From positions 539,959 through 603,958 of the forward strand of contig NZ_JALBFU010000002.1 in the NCBI RefSeq assembly GCF_022662575.1: DNA of 64,000 bases, given 5' to 3'. Both the position numbers and the translations under genes were made by a program. Below are positions 7,104-15,865 of this stretch, in pieces. Each line of letters opens with the position of its first letter. The first letter of the stretch is position 1. The notes under the pieces are model-generated. The model saw only the letters and a program-made list of their open reading frames with translations. It was not told the DNA's origin and made no database searches. This DNA comes from Luteimonas aquatica (GTDB taxonomy: Bacteria > Pseudomonadota > Gammaproteobacteria > Xanthomonadales > Xanthomonadaceae).

Positions 7104-9532
7104 GCTTCGCCGCCTGGCAGGACGCGCTCGCGGCCTTGCATTTCCTGCGGCCGCAATGGCTGTGGGCGCTGCTCGCGCTGCCGTTGCCGGCCTGGTGGTG
7201 GCATCGCCAGCGGCAGCGGCGCAGCGTGTGGCGCGAGGCGGTCGATCCGCATCTGCTGCCGCACCTGCTGGCCGGACACGAAGGCCGGCGCGCGGCGCTG
7301 GCGCCGTGGCTGCCGCTCGCGGTCTTCGCCCTGGCGGTGCTGGCGCTGGCGGGACCGAGCTGGCGCAAGAGCGAACAGCCGCTGCTGCAGAGCCAGGCGC
7401 CGCTGGTGATCGCGCTCGATCTGTCCGACGCCTCGCTCGCGGCCGACGTGCCGCCCTCGCGCCTGCTGCAGGCGCGCGCCAAGATCGCGGCCCTGCTGAA
7501 GCAGCGCGCGGGCGGGCAGATGGGGCTGGTGGTGTTCGCCGGCGACGCCCATACCGTCGCGCCGCTGACCGAGGACGCGGGCAACCTCGCCCTGTTCCTG
7601 GACGCGCTCTCGCCGGACATCATGCCGGTGGACGGCAGCGATGCCGCCGCCGCGATCGCCTGGTCCTCGGCGCTGATCAAGCAGGCCGGCTATGGCGGCG
7701 GCGACATCCTGCTGCTGACCGACCACGCCGACGCGGCCGCGCGCCGCGCCGCGCGCGCGGCGCGCGGCGACGGCATGCGCGTGTCCGCGCTCGGCCTGGG
7801 CAGCGCCGCCGGCAGCGCCTATCGCGCGGCCGACGGCAGGATCGCGCGGGCGCGCCTGGATGCCGATTCGCTGCGCGAGCTGGCCGACGCCGGCGGCGGC
7901 CGCTACGCGGGCCTGCGCGCGGACGGCGGCGATCTCGCTGCGCTCGGCGTGCTCGATCCGCAGACCGGGCGCGATGCGGTCTCCGTGCACGCCGACAAGG
8001 CCAGCCTCTGGCAGGACGAGGGCTACTGGCTGCTGCCGCTGCTGCTGTTGCTGCTGCTCCCGGCGTTCCGGCGCGGCAGCCTGCTGGCCGCGGTGCTCGC
8101 CGTCGCCTGGCTGCCGTGGCAGCCGGCGCTGGCGGCGGAACAGGGCACGCTGTGGCGCCGCGCCGACCAGCAGGATTACCAGCGGATGCGGGCCGGCGTC
8201 GACGCCTTCCGCAAACGCGACTACGCCGCCGCGCAGCAGGCCTGGCAGGACCTGCCCGGTGCCGATGCCGCCTACAACCGCGGCAATGCGCTGGCCCAGG
8301 CCGGACGCTACCCGGAGGCGATCGCCGCCTACGACGAGGCGCTGCAGCAGCAGCCGGCGATGGCCGACGCGATCGCCAATCGCGATGCCGTGCGCGAAGC
8401 GATGAAGCGCAAGCCGCCGCAGGGCGGCAAGGGCCGGCAGAACCAGCAGAACCAGCAGAACCAGCAGAACCAGCAGAACCAGCAGAATCAGCAGAATCAG
8501 CAGAATCAGCAGAATCAGCAGAATCAGCAGAATCAGCAGAATCAGCAGAATCAGCAGAATCAGCAGAATCAGCAGAATCAGCAGAATCAGCAGAATCAGC
8601 AGAATCAGCAGAATCAGCAGAATCAGCAGAATCAGCAGAATCAGCAGAATCAGCAGAATCAGCAGAATCAGCAGAATCAGCAGAATCAGCAGAATCAGCA
8701 GAATCAGCAGAATCAGCAGAATCAGCAGAATCAGCAGAATCAGCAGAATCAGCAGAATCAGCAGAATCAGCAGAATCAGCAGAATCAGCAGAATCAGCAG
8801 AATCAGCAGAATCAGCAGAATCAGCAGAATCAGCAGAATCAGCAGAATCAGCAGAATCAGCAGAATCAGCAGAATCAGCAGAATCAGCAGAATCAGCAGA
8901 ATCAGCAGAATCAGCAGAATCAGCAGAATCAGCAGAATCAGCAGAATCAGCAGAATCAGCAGAATCAGCAGAATCAGCAGAATCAGCAGAATCAGCAGAA
9001 TCAGCAGAATCAGCAGAATCAGCAGAATCAGCAGAATCAGCAGAATCAGCAGAATCAGCAGAATCAGCAGAATCAGCAGAATCAGCAGAATCAGCAGAAT
9101 CAGCAGAATCAGCAGAATCAGCAGAATCAGCAGAATCAGCAGAATCAGCAGAATCAGCAGAATCAGCAGAATCAGCAGAATCAGCAGAATCAGCAGAATC
9201 AGCAGAATCAGCAGAATCAGCAGAATCAGCAGAATCAGCAGAACCCGCCCTCGTCCGGGCAACCCCCGCCCAAGCCCGGCGATGCCCAGGCGCAGCGCAA
9301 GGCCGATGCCGAGCAGCGCGCCCGTATGGAGCAGGCCTTGCGCAAGCAGGCGCAGGACCGGCGGGACGCGAACGCCGCCGGCCAGCGGCGTCGCGAGGAA
9401 ACCCCGGCCGAGCGCGAGCGGCGCCAGGCCAACGACGCCTGGCTGCGGCGGGTGCCGGACGATCCCGGCGGCCTGCTGCGCGCCAAGTTCCGGCTCGAAT
9501 ACGAACGCCGCCAGGAAACCGGAGAACGTTGA
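7100..9532 (+). CDS. VWA-TPR fusion protein (BatB-BatC-like) with 89 NQQ repeats
   Basis: An 810-aa fusion of a BatB-like and a BatC-like half. The N-terminus has two membrane segments (about 18-34, 68-85) and a VWA domain (about 100-300) whose MIDAS motif is DLSDA (107-111), lacking the last serine of DxSxS. Two more hydrophobic segments follow; the second (RGSLLAAVLAVAWLPWQPAL) resembles a signal peptide ending ALAA, as if the fused BatC half kept its own export signal. TPR units follow (YNRGNALAQAGRYPEAIAAY). Residues 448-714 are 89 uninterrupted Asn-Gln-Gln triplets, then a charged Arg/Glu-rich C-terminus (715-810). Starts and stops overlap neighbours (ATGA before, TGATG after). Periplasmic placement of the TPR and NQQ region is inferred from the membrane segments. 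Confidence 0.88.
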   Translation: MSFAAWQDALAALHFLRPQWLWALLALPLPAWWWHRQRQRRSVWREAVDPHLLPHLLAGHEGRRAALAPWLPLAVFALAVLALAGPSWRKSEQPLLQSQAPLVIALDLSDASLAADVPPSRLLQARAKIAALLKQRAGGQMGLVVFAGDAHTVAPLTEDAGNLALFLDALSPDIMPVDGSDAAAAIAWSSALIKQAGYGGGDILLLTDHADAAARRAARAARGDGMRVSALGLGSAAGSAYRAADGRIARARLDADSLRELADAGGGRYAGLRADGGDLAALGVLDPQTGRDAVSVHADKASLWQDEGYWLLPLLLLLLLPAFRRGSLLAAVLAVAWLPWQPALAAEQGTLWRRADQQDYQRMRAGVDAFRKRDYAAAQQAWQDLPGADAAYNRGNALAQAGRYPEAIAAYDEALQQQPAMADAIANRDAVREAMKRKPPQGGKGRQNQQNQQNQQNQQNQQNQQNQQNQQNQQNQQNQQNQQNQQNQQNQQNQQNQQNQQNQQNQQNQQNQQNQQNQQNQQNQQNQQNQQNQQNQQNQQNQQNQQNQQNQQNQQNQQNQQNQQNQQNQQNQQNQQNQQNQQNQQNQQNQQNQQNQQNQQNQQNQQNQQNQQNQQNQQNQQNQQNQQNQQNQQNQQNQQNQQNQQNQQNQQNQQNQQNQQNQQNQQNQQNQQNQQNQQNQQNQQNQQNQQNQQNQQNQQNQQNQQNQQNQQNQQNPPSSGQPPPKPGDAQAQRKADAEQRARMEQALRKQAQDRRDANAAGQRRREETPAERERRQANDAWLRRVPDDPGGLLRAKFRLEYERRQETGER
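8441..9241 (+). repeat. 9-bp minisatellite, 89 perfect units encoding (Asn-Gln-Gln)89
   Basis: The 801-bp tract is five AACCAGCAG units (8441-8485) followed by 84 AATCAGCAG units (8486-9241), with no other variation. The unit is stop-free in all three plus frames and two of three minus frames, so long spurious reading frames run across it on both strands. Since the unit is three codons, gain or loss of units keeps the host gene in frame. The exact copy number may be affected by assembly, as the tract is longer than short reads. Confidence 0.97.
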
Positions 9533-11274
9533 TGCCCAGCGGCACGAAGCCAAGCACGATGCAGTCTGACGGCGCGCGGTCGAGCCGCATGCGGTCGTGG
9601 CCGATGCGATGCCTGCTGTGCCTGTCGCTCCTGTGCATGGCCGTGGCCGCGCAGGCGCAGACGCGCGCCTGGATCGACCGCGACAACATCGCCGTCGGCG
9701 AAACGACCACGCTCAACATCGAAACCGACGACATGACCGCCGATGCGCCCGACTATTCGGCGCTGGAACGGGATTTCGACATCAGCGGCAGCACCAGCAG
9801 CCGCCAGGTCGACGTCGACAACGGCCGGACGCGCGCCCGCGTCCTCTACGCGGTGGCATTGCAGCCCAAGCGCGAGGGGACGCTGACCGTTCCCGCGCTG
9901 CGGGTCGGCGCGCGCAACACGCAGCCGTTGTCGCTGACCGTGGTGGCCGCACGCGCCACGCGCGCCGGCGGTCCGGTCTTCATCGAGGCCTCCGCCGACG
10001 ATCCGGCGCCCTACGTGCAGCAGTCGGTGGGCTATACGGTGCGCCTGTACTACGAGACCCCGCTGATTTCCGGCCAGCTCGACCAGCCGGCGCCGGACGG
10101 CGCGACGCTGCAGCGGGTGGGCAAGGACCTGCAGTACACCGACCAGGTCCAGGGCAAGCGCTACACCGTGGTGGAGCGCCGCTACCTGCTGATCCCGGAG
10201 CGCAGCGGCCCGCTCAGCGTGCCCGGCGCGCAATTCCGGGGGCGCGGGGTCGGCGGTTTCTTCGACGACATGTTCGGCGACGGCGAGCGCGACCTGAGCG
10301 CGTCCGGCGCCTCGACCCGGCTGCAGGTGCGCGCCGTGCCCGCCAACGCGCCGCAGCCCTGGCTGCCCTTGCGCGGCCTGACGCTGCGCTATCTCTCCAC
10401 GCCGCAGCGCTTGCGCAACGGCGAGGCGGCGACGGTGGTGGTGGAGGCGCGCGCCGACGGCGCCAGCGCCGCGCAACTGCCGGAGCTGCAGATCTCGGCG
10501 GCGGACGGCGCGCAGGTGTTTCCCGACCCGGTGCAGAGCGACGACCGCCTCGACCGCGGCCGCCCGCAGGCCACGCTCACGCGCAAGTTCTCGCTGGTGC
10601 CGGCGCGCACCGGCGCGCTGCGCGTGGCCGGGCCGCGCATCGTCTGGTGGGACACGCGCGCCGGCATCGAGCGCATCGCCTCGCTGCCCGACCTCAACCT
10701 GCAGGTGGCGGCCGGCGCGCCCGGCACGCAGGCGCCGGCGAACACGGCTTCGCCGCTGTCGGTGCTGACCGGCGGCGGCGACGACGGCACCCAGGTCGCG
10801 GGCGGCGCGTCGCAGGTGCGGCCGTGGGCATTCGCGACCGTGCTGTTCGCGATGCTCTGGCTGCTGACGCTGGGCTGGGCGCTGCATCGCCGCGGCGCTT
10901 TCGTCCCGACGCGCGCGCGCGCGAAGGCGCGGCCGGGCGCGGCGGCCGCGCGTCCCGCCGTGCCGTCCTCCGCGGCGCCGCGCGCCGGCATGCGCGATCT
11001 GAAGCATGCATTGGACACCGGCGACCTCGGCAGCGTGGCCGAGGTGCTGTGCGCGATGGCGCAACCGGTCGCCGCCGATCTCGACGCCCTGCGCATGCGT
11101 CTGGATGATCCCGCGCAGCGCCAGGCGGTGGCGCAGCTGCAGCACGCGCGCTGGGGCGGTGGCGAGGCCGCGGCCGCGCGCGCCGCCGTGCGCGCGGCCT
11201 TCGCCGCCGGGCCACGCTGGAAGGCGGCGGCCGCGACCGCGCCGAGCGTGCTGCCGCCCCTGTATCCGTCCTGA
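9532..11274 (+). CDS. BatD-like oxygen-tolerance protein
   Basis: A 580-aa BatD family protein, the last gene of the moxR/bat operon. A signal peptide is visible after a hydrophilic leader (about 20-43, core CLLCLSLLCMAVAAQAQ), followed by a long beta-rich periplasmic region typical of BatD (RAWIDRDNIAVGETTTLNIE; YVQQSVGYTVRLYYETPL) and one C-terminal membrane helix (about 431-452) with a cytoplasmic tail. The outermost ATG 9532 overlaps the previous stop (TGATG) and has GGAGA six bases upstream; internal ATGs at 9559, 9589 or 9604 are possible and would shorten the leader. BatD acts with BatA/B/C in an envelope complex tied to aerotolerance in Bacteroides; its role here is unproven. Confidence 0.87.
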   Translation: MPSGTKPSTMQSDGARSSRMRSWPMRCLLCLSLLCMAVAAQAQTRAWIDRDNIAVGETTTLNIETDDMTADAPDYSALERDFDISGSTSSRQVDVDNGRTRARVLYAVALQPKREGTLTVPALRVGARNTQPLSLTVVAARATRAGGPVFIEASADDPAPYVQQSVGYTVRLYYETPLISGQLDQPAPDGATLQRVGKDLQYTDQVQGKRYTVVERRYLLIPERSGPLSVPGAQFRGRGVGGFFDDMFGDGERDLSASGASTRLQVRAVPANAPQPWLPLRGLTLRYLSTPQRLRNGEAATVVVEARADGASAAQLPELQISAADGAQVFPDPVQSDDRLDRGRPQATLTRKFSLVPARTGALRVAGPRIVWWDTRAGIERIASLPDLNLQVAAGAPGTQAPANTASPLSVLTGGGDDGTQVAGGASQVRPWAFATVLFAMLWLLTLGWALHRRGAFVPTRARAKARPGAAAARPAVPSSAAPRAGMRDLKHALDTGDLGSVAEVLCAMAQPVAADLDALRMRLDDPAQRQAVAQLQHARWGGGEAAAARAAVRAAFAAGPRWKAAAATAPSVLPPLYPS

Positions 11275-11357
11275 GGCGCGCTCGCGGCCCGGCGCCGGGG
11301 GCGGTCGGGCGGGTTTGCTAAGCTGCCGCTGTTTTTTGCCAGCCGCGGAGCCGCGCC

Positions 11358-12689
11358 ATGTCCGAACCGACCCGATCCGCCGACAAGGCGCGCATGCCCC
11401 TGCATTGGAAGATCGGCATCGGCTTCGCCATCGGCCTGGTGCTCGGGCTGTTCGTGCACTACGGGGCCGGGGCCGATGCCTCGTGGGTGAAGATGCTCAC
11501 GCAGTACGCGACGCAGCCCTTCTCCACGATCTTCCTCAACCTGATCTTCATGATGATCGTGCCGCTGCTGTTCTCGGCGCTGGTGGTCGGCGTGTCGGAG
11601 ATGGGCGACATCGGCTCGCTGGGCCGGATCGGCTGGCGCACGCTGCTCTACACCATCCTGCTCTCCGGCGCGGCGGTGCTGCTGGGGCTGGTGATGGTGA
11701 ACCTGTTCCAGCCCGGCGCCGGCGTGGACAAGGCGCTGGCGCAGCAGTTGCTCGCCGAGGGCGCTGAGCGCGCCCAGGCCATCGTCAAGGACAGCAGCAA
11801 CAGCGATTCCAGCGGCCTGCACATGCTGCTCTCGATCGTGCCCTCGAACGTGATCGGCGCCGCCTCCGACAACGCCTCGATCCTGGCGCTGATGTTCTTC
11901 GCGCTGATGTTCGGCGTGGGCATGGTGCTGACGCGCTCGGCGGCGGTGGACACGCTCAAGCGCGGCATCGAGGGGCTGTTCGAGATCTCGATGACGCTGA
12001 TCGGCCTGATCATCCGCCTGGCGCCCTACGCCGTGTTCTGCTTCATGTTCAACCTGGCCGTGCTGTTCGGCTGGGACCTGATGCTGCGCCTGGGCGCCTA
12101 CGTGCTGGTGGTGTTCTTCGCCCTGGCCATCCACATGGTGGTCACCTATTCGCTGGCGCTGAAGTTCGTCGGCGGCTATTCGCCGCTGCGCTTCTTCAAG
12201 GGCGTGCAGGAGGCGATGCTGGTGGCCTTCTCCACGGCGTCCAGCAACGCCACGCTGCCGGTCTCGCTGCGCCTGGCCGACCAGGAGCTGGGCCTGCCGC
12301 GCAAGGTCTCGCGCTTCGTGCTCACCGTGGGCGCCACCGCCAACCAGAACGGCACCGCCCTGTTCGAGGGCGTGACGGTGCTGTTCCTGGCGCAGTTCTT
12401 CGGCGTGGACCTGAGCCTGGGCCAGCAGGTGATGGTGATGCTGGTGTGCATCCTCGGCGGCATCGGCACCGCCGGCGTGCCATCCGGCTCGCTGCCGGTG
12501 GTCGCGCTGATCTGCGGCATGGTCGGCGTGCCCCCGGAGGGCATCGGCCTGGTGCTGGGCGTGAACCACTTCCTCGACATGTCGCGCACCGTGGTCAACG
12601 TCACCGGCGACCTCGGCATCGCCGCGATGGTGTCCAGGGGCGAGGCGGACGGCCCGAGCCTGGCCGACGAGGGCAATTCGGTCGGCTGA
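11358..12689 (+). CDS. Dicarboxylate/amino acid:cation symporter (DAACS family)
   Basis: A 443-aa secondary transporter of the DAACS (GltP/DctA) family that moves C4-dicarboxylates or acidic amino acids with protons or sodium. Multiple hydrophobic segments begin with WKIGIGFAIGLVLGLFVHYG. The C-terminal transport core shows the re-entrant loop region FSTASSNATLP, the ATANQNGTALFEGVT motif that follows, GIGTAGVPSGSLPVVALICG, and NHFLDMSRTVVNVTGD. These are the hallmark substrate- and ion-binding elements. Length is usual for the family. It stands alone between the bat operon (83-bp gap) and tkt. The choice between dicarboxylate and glutamate as substrate cannot be made by eye, so no gene symbol is given. 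Confidence 0.92.
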   Translation: MSEPTRSADKARMPLHWKIGIGFAIGLVLGLFVHYGAGADASWVKMLTQYATQPFSTIFLNLIFMMIVPLLFSALVVGVSEMGDIGSLGRIGWRTLLYTILLSGAAVLLGLVMVNLFQPGAGVDKALAQQLLAEGAERAQAIVKDSSNSDSSGLHMLLSIVPSNVIGAASDNASILALMFFALMFGVGMVLTRSAAVDTLKRGIEGLFEISMTLIGLIIRLAPYAVFCFMFNLAVLFGWDLMLRLGAYVLVVFFALAIHMVVTYSLALKFVGGYSPLRFFKGVQEAMLVAFSTASSNATLPVSLRLADQELGLPRKVSRFVLTVGATANQNGTALFEGVTVLFLAQFFGVDLSLGQQVMVMLVCILGGIGTAGVPSGSLPVVALICGMVGVPPEGIGLVLGVNHFLDMSRTVVNVTGDLGIAAMVSRGEADGPSLADEGNSVG

Positions 12690-12808
12690 GCGCCTCGCCG
12701 TGGCGGCGGGGCGGGGCGCCGCCGCGCAATCGACGCCCGGCGGCTGCCGGGAAACGCCGTCCCGGCCGCGTCCGGGCGCCGATGCATGCAGGGGAGGGGC
12801 CGGGATGG

Positions 12809-12814
12809 GACAAT
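12809..12814 (+). promoter_or_regulatory. Candidate -10 element for tkt
   Basis: GACAAT in the context GGGACAATGGG lies 34 bases before the transketolase ATG. Similar GATAATGG, TAAAATGC and TAGAATGC elements precede other genes in this window. No good -35 is seen, so this is tentative. Confidence 0.3.
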
Positions 12815-12848
12815 GGGCGTCCGCTTCCGCCGCCCCCTCTGCCCCCTC

Positions 12849-14840
12849 ATGACCGCCCCCAGCCGCCGCGACCTCGCCAACGCCATCCGTTTTCTCGCCA
12901 TCGACGCGGTGCAGGCCGCCAATTCCGGCCATCCGGGCATGCCGATGGGCATGGCCGACATCGCCGAAGTGCTGTGGAACGACTACCTCAGCCACAACCC
13001 CAACAATCCGAAGTGGTTCAACCGCGACCGCTTCGTGCTCTCCAACGGCCACGGCTCGATGCTGCAGTACGCGCTGCTGCACCTGTCCGGCTACGACCTG
13101 CCGCTGGAGGAGATCAAGCATTTCCGCCAGCTGCACTCCAAGACGCCCGGCCACCCGGAGAATTTCGTCACCCCGGGCGTGGAGACCACCACCGGTCCGC
13201 TGGGGCAGGGCTTCGCCAACGCGGTGGGCATGGCGCTGGCCGAGAAGCTGCTGGCGCAGCGCTACAACCGCCCCGAGTTCGCCGTCGTCGACCACCGCAC
13301 CTGGGTGTTCATGGGCGACGGCTGCATGATGGAGGGCATCTCGCACGAGGCCGCCTCGCTGGCCGGCACCTGGGGCCTGCACAAGCTGGTCGCCTTCTGG
13401 GACGACAACCACATCTCCATCGACGGCGACACCCAGGGCTGGTTCACCGACAACACGCCCGAGCGCTTCGAGGCCTACGGCTGGCACGTGATCCGCGCCG
13501 TCGACGGCCATGATCCGGAGGCGCTGAAGACGGCGATCGAGCAGGCCCTCGCGAACGAGGACAAGCCGACGCTGATCTGCTGCCGCACCACGATCGGCTT
13601 CGGTTCGCCCAACAAGGCGGGCAAGGAGTCGGTGCACGGCGCCGCGCTGGGCAAGGACGAGGTGGAGGCCACGCGCAAGGCGCTGGACTGGAACTACGCG
13701 CCGTTCGAGATCCCGCAGCCGATCCGCGACGCCTGGCGCGCCGGCAATGCCGGCCTGGTGCGCGAGGACCAGTGGAACACCCTGTTCGACAAGTACGCCG
13801 CGCGCCATCCGGAGCTGGCCGCCGAGCTGACCCGCCGCTCGCACGCCGAGCTGCCGGCCGAGTTCGCGCCCGCCGCCGACGCCTACATCGCCAAGCTGCA
13901 GGCCGAAGGCCTGAGCATCGCCTCGCGCAAGGCCTCGCAGATGGCCATCGAGACCTTCGCGCCGCTGCTGCCGGAGCTGATCGGCGGCTCGGCCGACCTC
14001 GCCCATTCCAACCTGACCCTGTGGAAGGGCAGCAAGACCGTGGCCGGCGACGACCCGGCCGCCAACTACGCCTACTACGGCGTGCGCGAATTCGCGATGA
14101 CCGCGATCAGCAACGGCATCGCCGTGCACGGCGGCTTCATTCCCTTCGACGCCACCTTCCTGGTGTTCAGCGACTACGCGCGCAATGCCGTGCGCATGAG
14201 CGCGCTGATGGGCGCGCACGCGATCCACGTCTACACCCACGACTCGATCGGCCTGGGCGAGGACGGTCCCACGCACCAGCCCATCGAGCACCTGGCCTCG
14301 CTGCGCTACATCCCGCACAACGACGTGTGGCGTCCCTGCGACGCCGTGGAGTCGGCGGCGTGCTGGCGCGCGGCGATCGAGCGCAAGGACGGCCCGAGCT
14401 GCCTGGTGTTCTCGCGGCAGAACCTGCCGCACCAGGCGCGCGATGCCGCCCAGGTCGACGCCATTTCCCGCGGCGGCTACGTGCTGAAGGATTCGGTGGG
14501 CGCGCCGGAGCTGATCCTGATCGCCACCGGCTCGGAGGTCGGCCTGGCCATGGACGCGGCGGCCAGGCTCGGCGACAAGGTGCGCGTGGTATCGATGCCG
14601 GCCAGCAACGTCTTCGACCGGCAGAGCGCCGAGTACCGCGAGTCGGTGCTGCCGCGCGCCTGCCGCAAGCGGGTGGCCGTGGAGGCGGGCGTCACCGATT
14701 TCTGGCGCAAGTACGTCGGCCTGGACGGCGCGGTCGTCGGCATCGACAGCTTCGGCGCCAGCGCGCCGGCCGAGCAGCTGTTCCCGTATTTCGGCTTCAC
14801 CGTGGACAAGGTGATCGAGGCGGCCAAGGCCCTGGGCTGA
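12849..14840 (+). CDS. tkt: Transketolase
   Basis: Transketolase (663 aa from this start), the thiamine-diphosphate enzyme that moves two-carbon units in the non-oxidative pentose phosphate pathway and links it to glycolysis. The N-terminal sequence [20 protein letters not shown] and SGHPGMPMG carries the active-site histidine. The ThDP/metal-binding motif is [19 protein letters not shown] with a downstream DDN. The central pyrimidine domain contains [14 protein letters not shown] and [14 protein letters not shown]. An ATG at 12786 is in frame but would add a 21-residue Arg-rich, non-conserved extension, so ATG 12849 ([12 protein letters not shown]) fits the family length best. It is a single-gene unit. 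Confidence 0.96.
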   Translation: MTAPSRRDLANAIRFLAIDAVQAANSGHPGMPMGMADIAEVLWNDYLSHNPNNPKWFNRDRFVLSNGHGSMLQYALLHLSGYDLPLEEIKHFRQLHSKTPGHPENFVTPGVETTTGPLGQGFANAVGMALAEKLLAQRYNRPEFAVVDHRTWVFMGDGCMMEGISHEAASLAGTWGLHKLVAFWDDNHISIDGDTQGWFTDNTPERFEAYGWHVIRAVDGHDPEALKTAIEQALANEDKPTLICCRTTIGFGSPNKAGKESVHGAALGKDEVEATRKALDWNYAPFEIPQPIRDAWRAGNAGLVREDQWNTLFDKYAARHPELAAELTRRSHAELPAEFAPAADAYIAKLQAEGLSIASRKASQMAIETFAPLLPELIGGSADLAHSNLTLWKGSKTVAGDDPAANYAYYGVREFAMTAISNGIAVHGGFIPFDATFLVFSDYARNAVRMSALMGAHAIHVYTHDSIGLGEDGPTHQPIEHLASLRYIPHNDVWRPCDAVESAACWRAAIERKDGPSCLVFSRQNLPHQARDAAQVDAISRGGYVLKDSVGAPELILIATGSEVGLAMDAAARLGDKVRVVSMPASNVFDRQSAEYRESVLPRACRKRVAVEAGVTDFWRKYVGLDGAVVGIDSFGASAPAEQLFPYFGFTVDKVIEAAKALG

Positions 14841-14846
14841 CCCGAC

Positions 14847-14874
14847 CCGCATGATCCGGGCCGCATGATCCGGG
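14847..14874. repeat. Two perfect tandem copies of a 14-bp unit
   Basis: CCGCATGATCCGGG occurs twice back to back (14847-14860 and 14861-14874) just after the tkt stop. It probably reflects a small local duplication; no function is evident. Confidence 0.8.
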
Positions 14875-14960
14875 CGGCGTCACCCGCGGAGACGGCCATG
14901 AGCCGTTTCCGCGGCGCTTTACGGGTAGGGAGCATCCAGGGAAGAACATCCGGAGGAATC

Positions 14961-15815
14961 ATGAAGGCGATATGCGCGATGGCGCTGGCCGTTCTGTTGT
15001 TCGCGGGCCATGCGTGGGCGGCAACGGGCAATCCTCGCAATCCGTTTTGCGACGAGGGCTCGGTCGTCGACAGCGGAGACGGCGGAGGAGACGAGTCCAG
15101 CGGCAGCGGAAGCGAGCCGCATGGCGGTGGGTGCCAGGTCGATGTCCGGGTCCTGCTTGAAGTGGACGCCACCGGCGTGCCGACCCGATTCCGGGAGACC
15201 CAGCTCGACGGCGCGCGGCTCGAGCCCACCGACGACGGAAACCAGGCCAGGATCTGGCTCGACATCAATGCACTGGTGATCGAGCCCGGGCAAAGCCTGT
15301 CGATCGCCGAATTCACGCTGGTGCCGACGGACGTCATCAGGGGAGAATCCGGGAGGCTCGTGCTCTCCCTTGCCGAGCACGAAGGCCGGGTCGAGCTTGT
15401 CGCCGACCTGTACGAGGTGCCGGTCGGCGGATGGACGTTCTTCTGCAATGCCCGCGATGAAGAAACGCCCAGGCGGCTGATCCGGACGGGCGCCCTGGTC
15501 CTGGGCGACGACACGGACAATTTCAACGCCAGCCTCGGCATCTGGCTGGAAAGAAACAGCAAGACCGGTTTGCGATACGTTTCGATCACGCCGCCTGGTA
15601 CGGGCTTGGAGCCGGTCAGGATCGCGATCGACGACGACCGGCATCGCGATTGGCGGCTCGGTCAGTTGCGCAATGCGATCGTGGCGTGGAAGCCCGCGCC
15701 CGTGGGCACGGGCGCGCACCTGCTGTGGCTGGGCGGCGGCGAGAACGGCGCGTTCCGGAACGTCGGCAGGATTGGAGCTTGCGATATCGCATCCGCCGGC
15801 ATCGTCGACCGGTAA
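14961..15815 (+). CDS. Secreted protein of unknown function with acidic Gly/Ser linker
   Basis: I do not recognise this 284-aa protein. It has a clear Sec signal peptide (MKAICAMALAVLLFAGHAWA, cleavage expected after AWA). The mature N-terminus is a low-complexity acidic Gly/Ser linker (DSGDGGGDESSGSGSE, about 38-53) between two cysteines (NPFCDEG and GGGCQVD), followed by a beta-strand-rich domain with two more cysteines (TFFCNAR, IGACDIAS). The four mature cysteines could form two disulfides, as expected for a periplasmic or extracellular protein. ATG 14961 has a strong GGAGGA site five bases upstream; an in-frame ATG at 14865 lies in the tandem repeat and has no such site. Third-position G/C looks milder than in the neighbouring genes. 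Confidence 0.75.
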   Translation: MKAICAMALAVLLFAGHAWAATGNPRNPFCDEGSVVDSGDGGGDESSGSGSEPHGGGCQVDVRVLLEVDATGVPTRFRETQLDGARLEPTDDGNQARIWLDINALVIEPGQSLSIAEFTLVPTDVIRGESGRLVLSLAEHEGRVELVADLYEVPVGGWTFFCNARDEETPRRLIRTGALVLGDDTDNFNASLGIWLERNSKTGLRYVSITPPGTGLEPVRIAIDDDRHRDWRLGQLRNAIVAWKPAPVGTGAHLLWLGGGENGAFRNVGRIGACDIASAGIVDR

Positions 15816-15865
15816 CGGACCGCGACGATCACCGCGGATAGCCGTCCCGGCAGCCGCGATCTCCT

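Noticed and set aside
8441..9241. CRISPR-like array.
   Set aside because: The unit is only 9 bp with no spacers and lies in frame inside a gene.
7016..9553. Minus-strand frame of 845 aa with long Leu-Leu-Ile repeats resembling a membrane protein.
   Set aside because: It is the complement of the same 9-bp repeat; no start signal and no domain on either side.
6949..11274. A 1441-aa open frame running through the VWA-TPR gene and BatD.
   Set aside because: Its second part is the real BatD; the first part is an Arg-rich shadow frame joined across the repeat, where the 9-bp unit is stop-free and reads Ala-Glu-Ser.
10389..14852. 1487-aa minus-strand frame opposite the symporter and transketolase.
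   Set aside because: Both opposite-strand genes are unmistakable; the frame has biased, motif-free composition.
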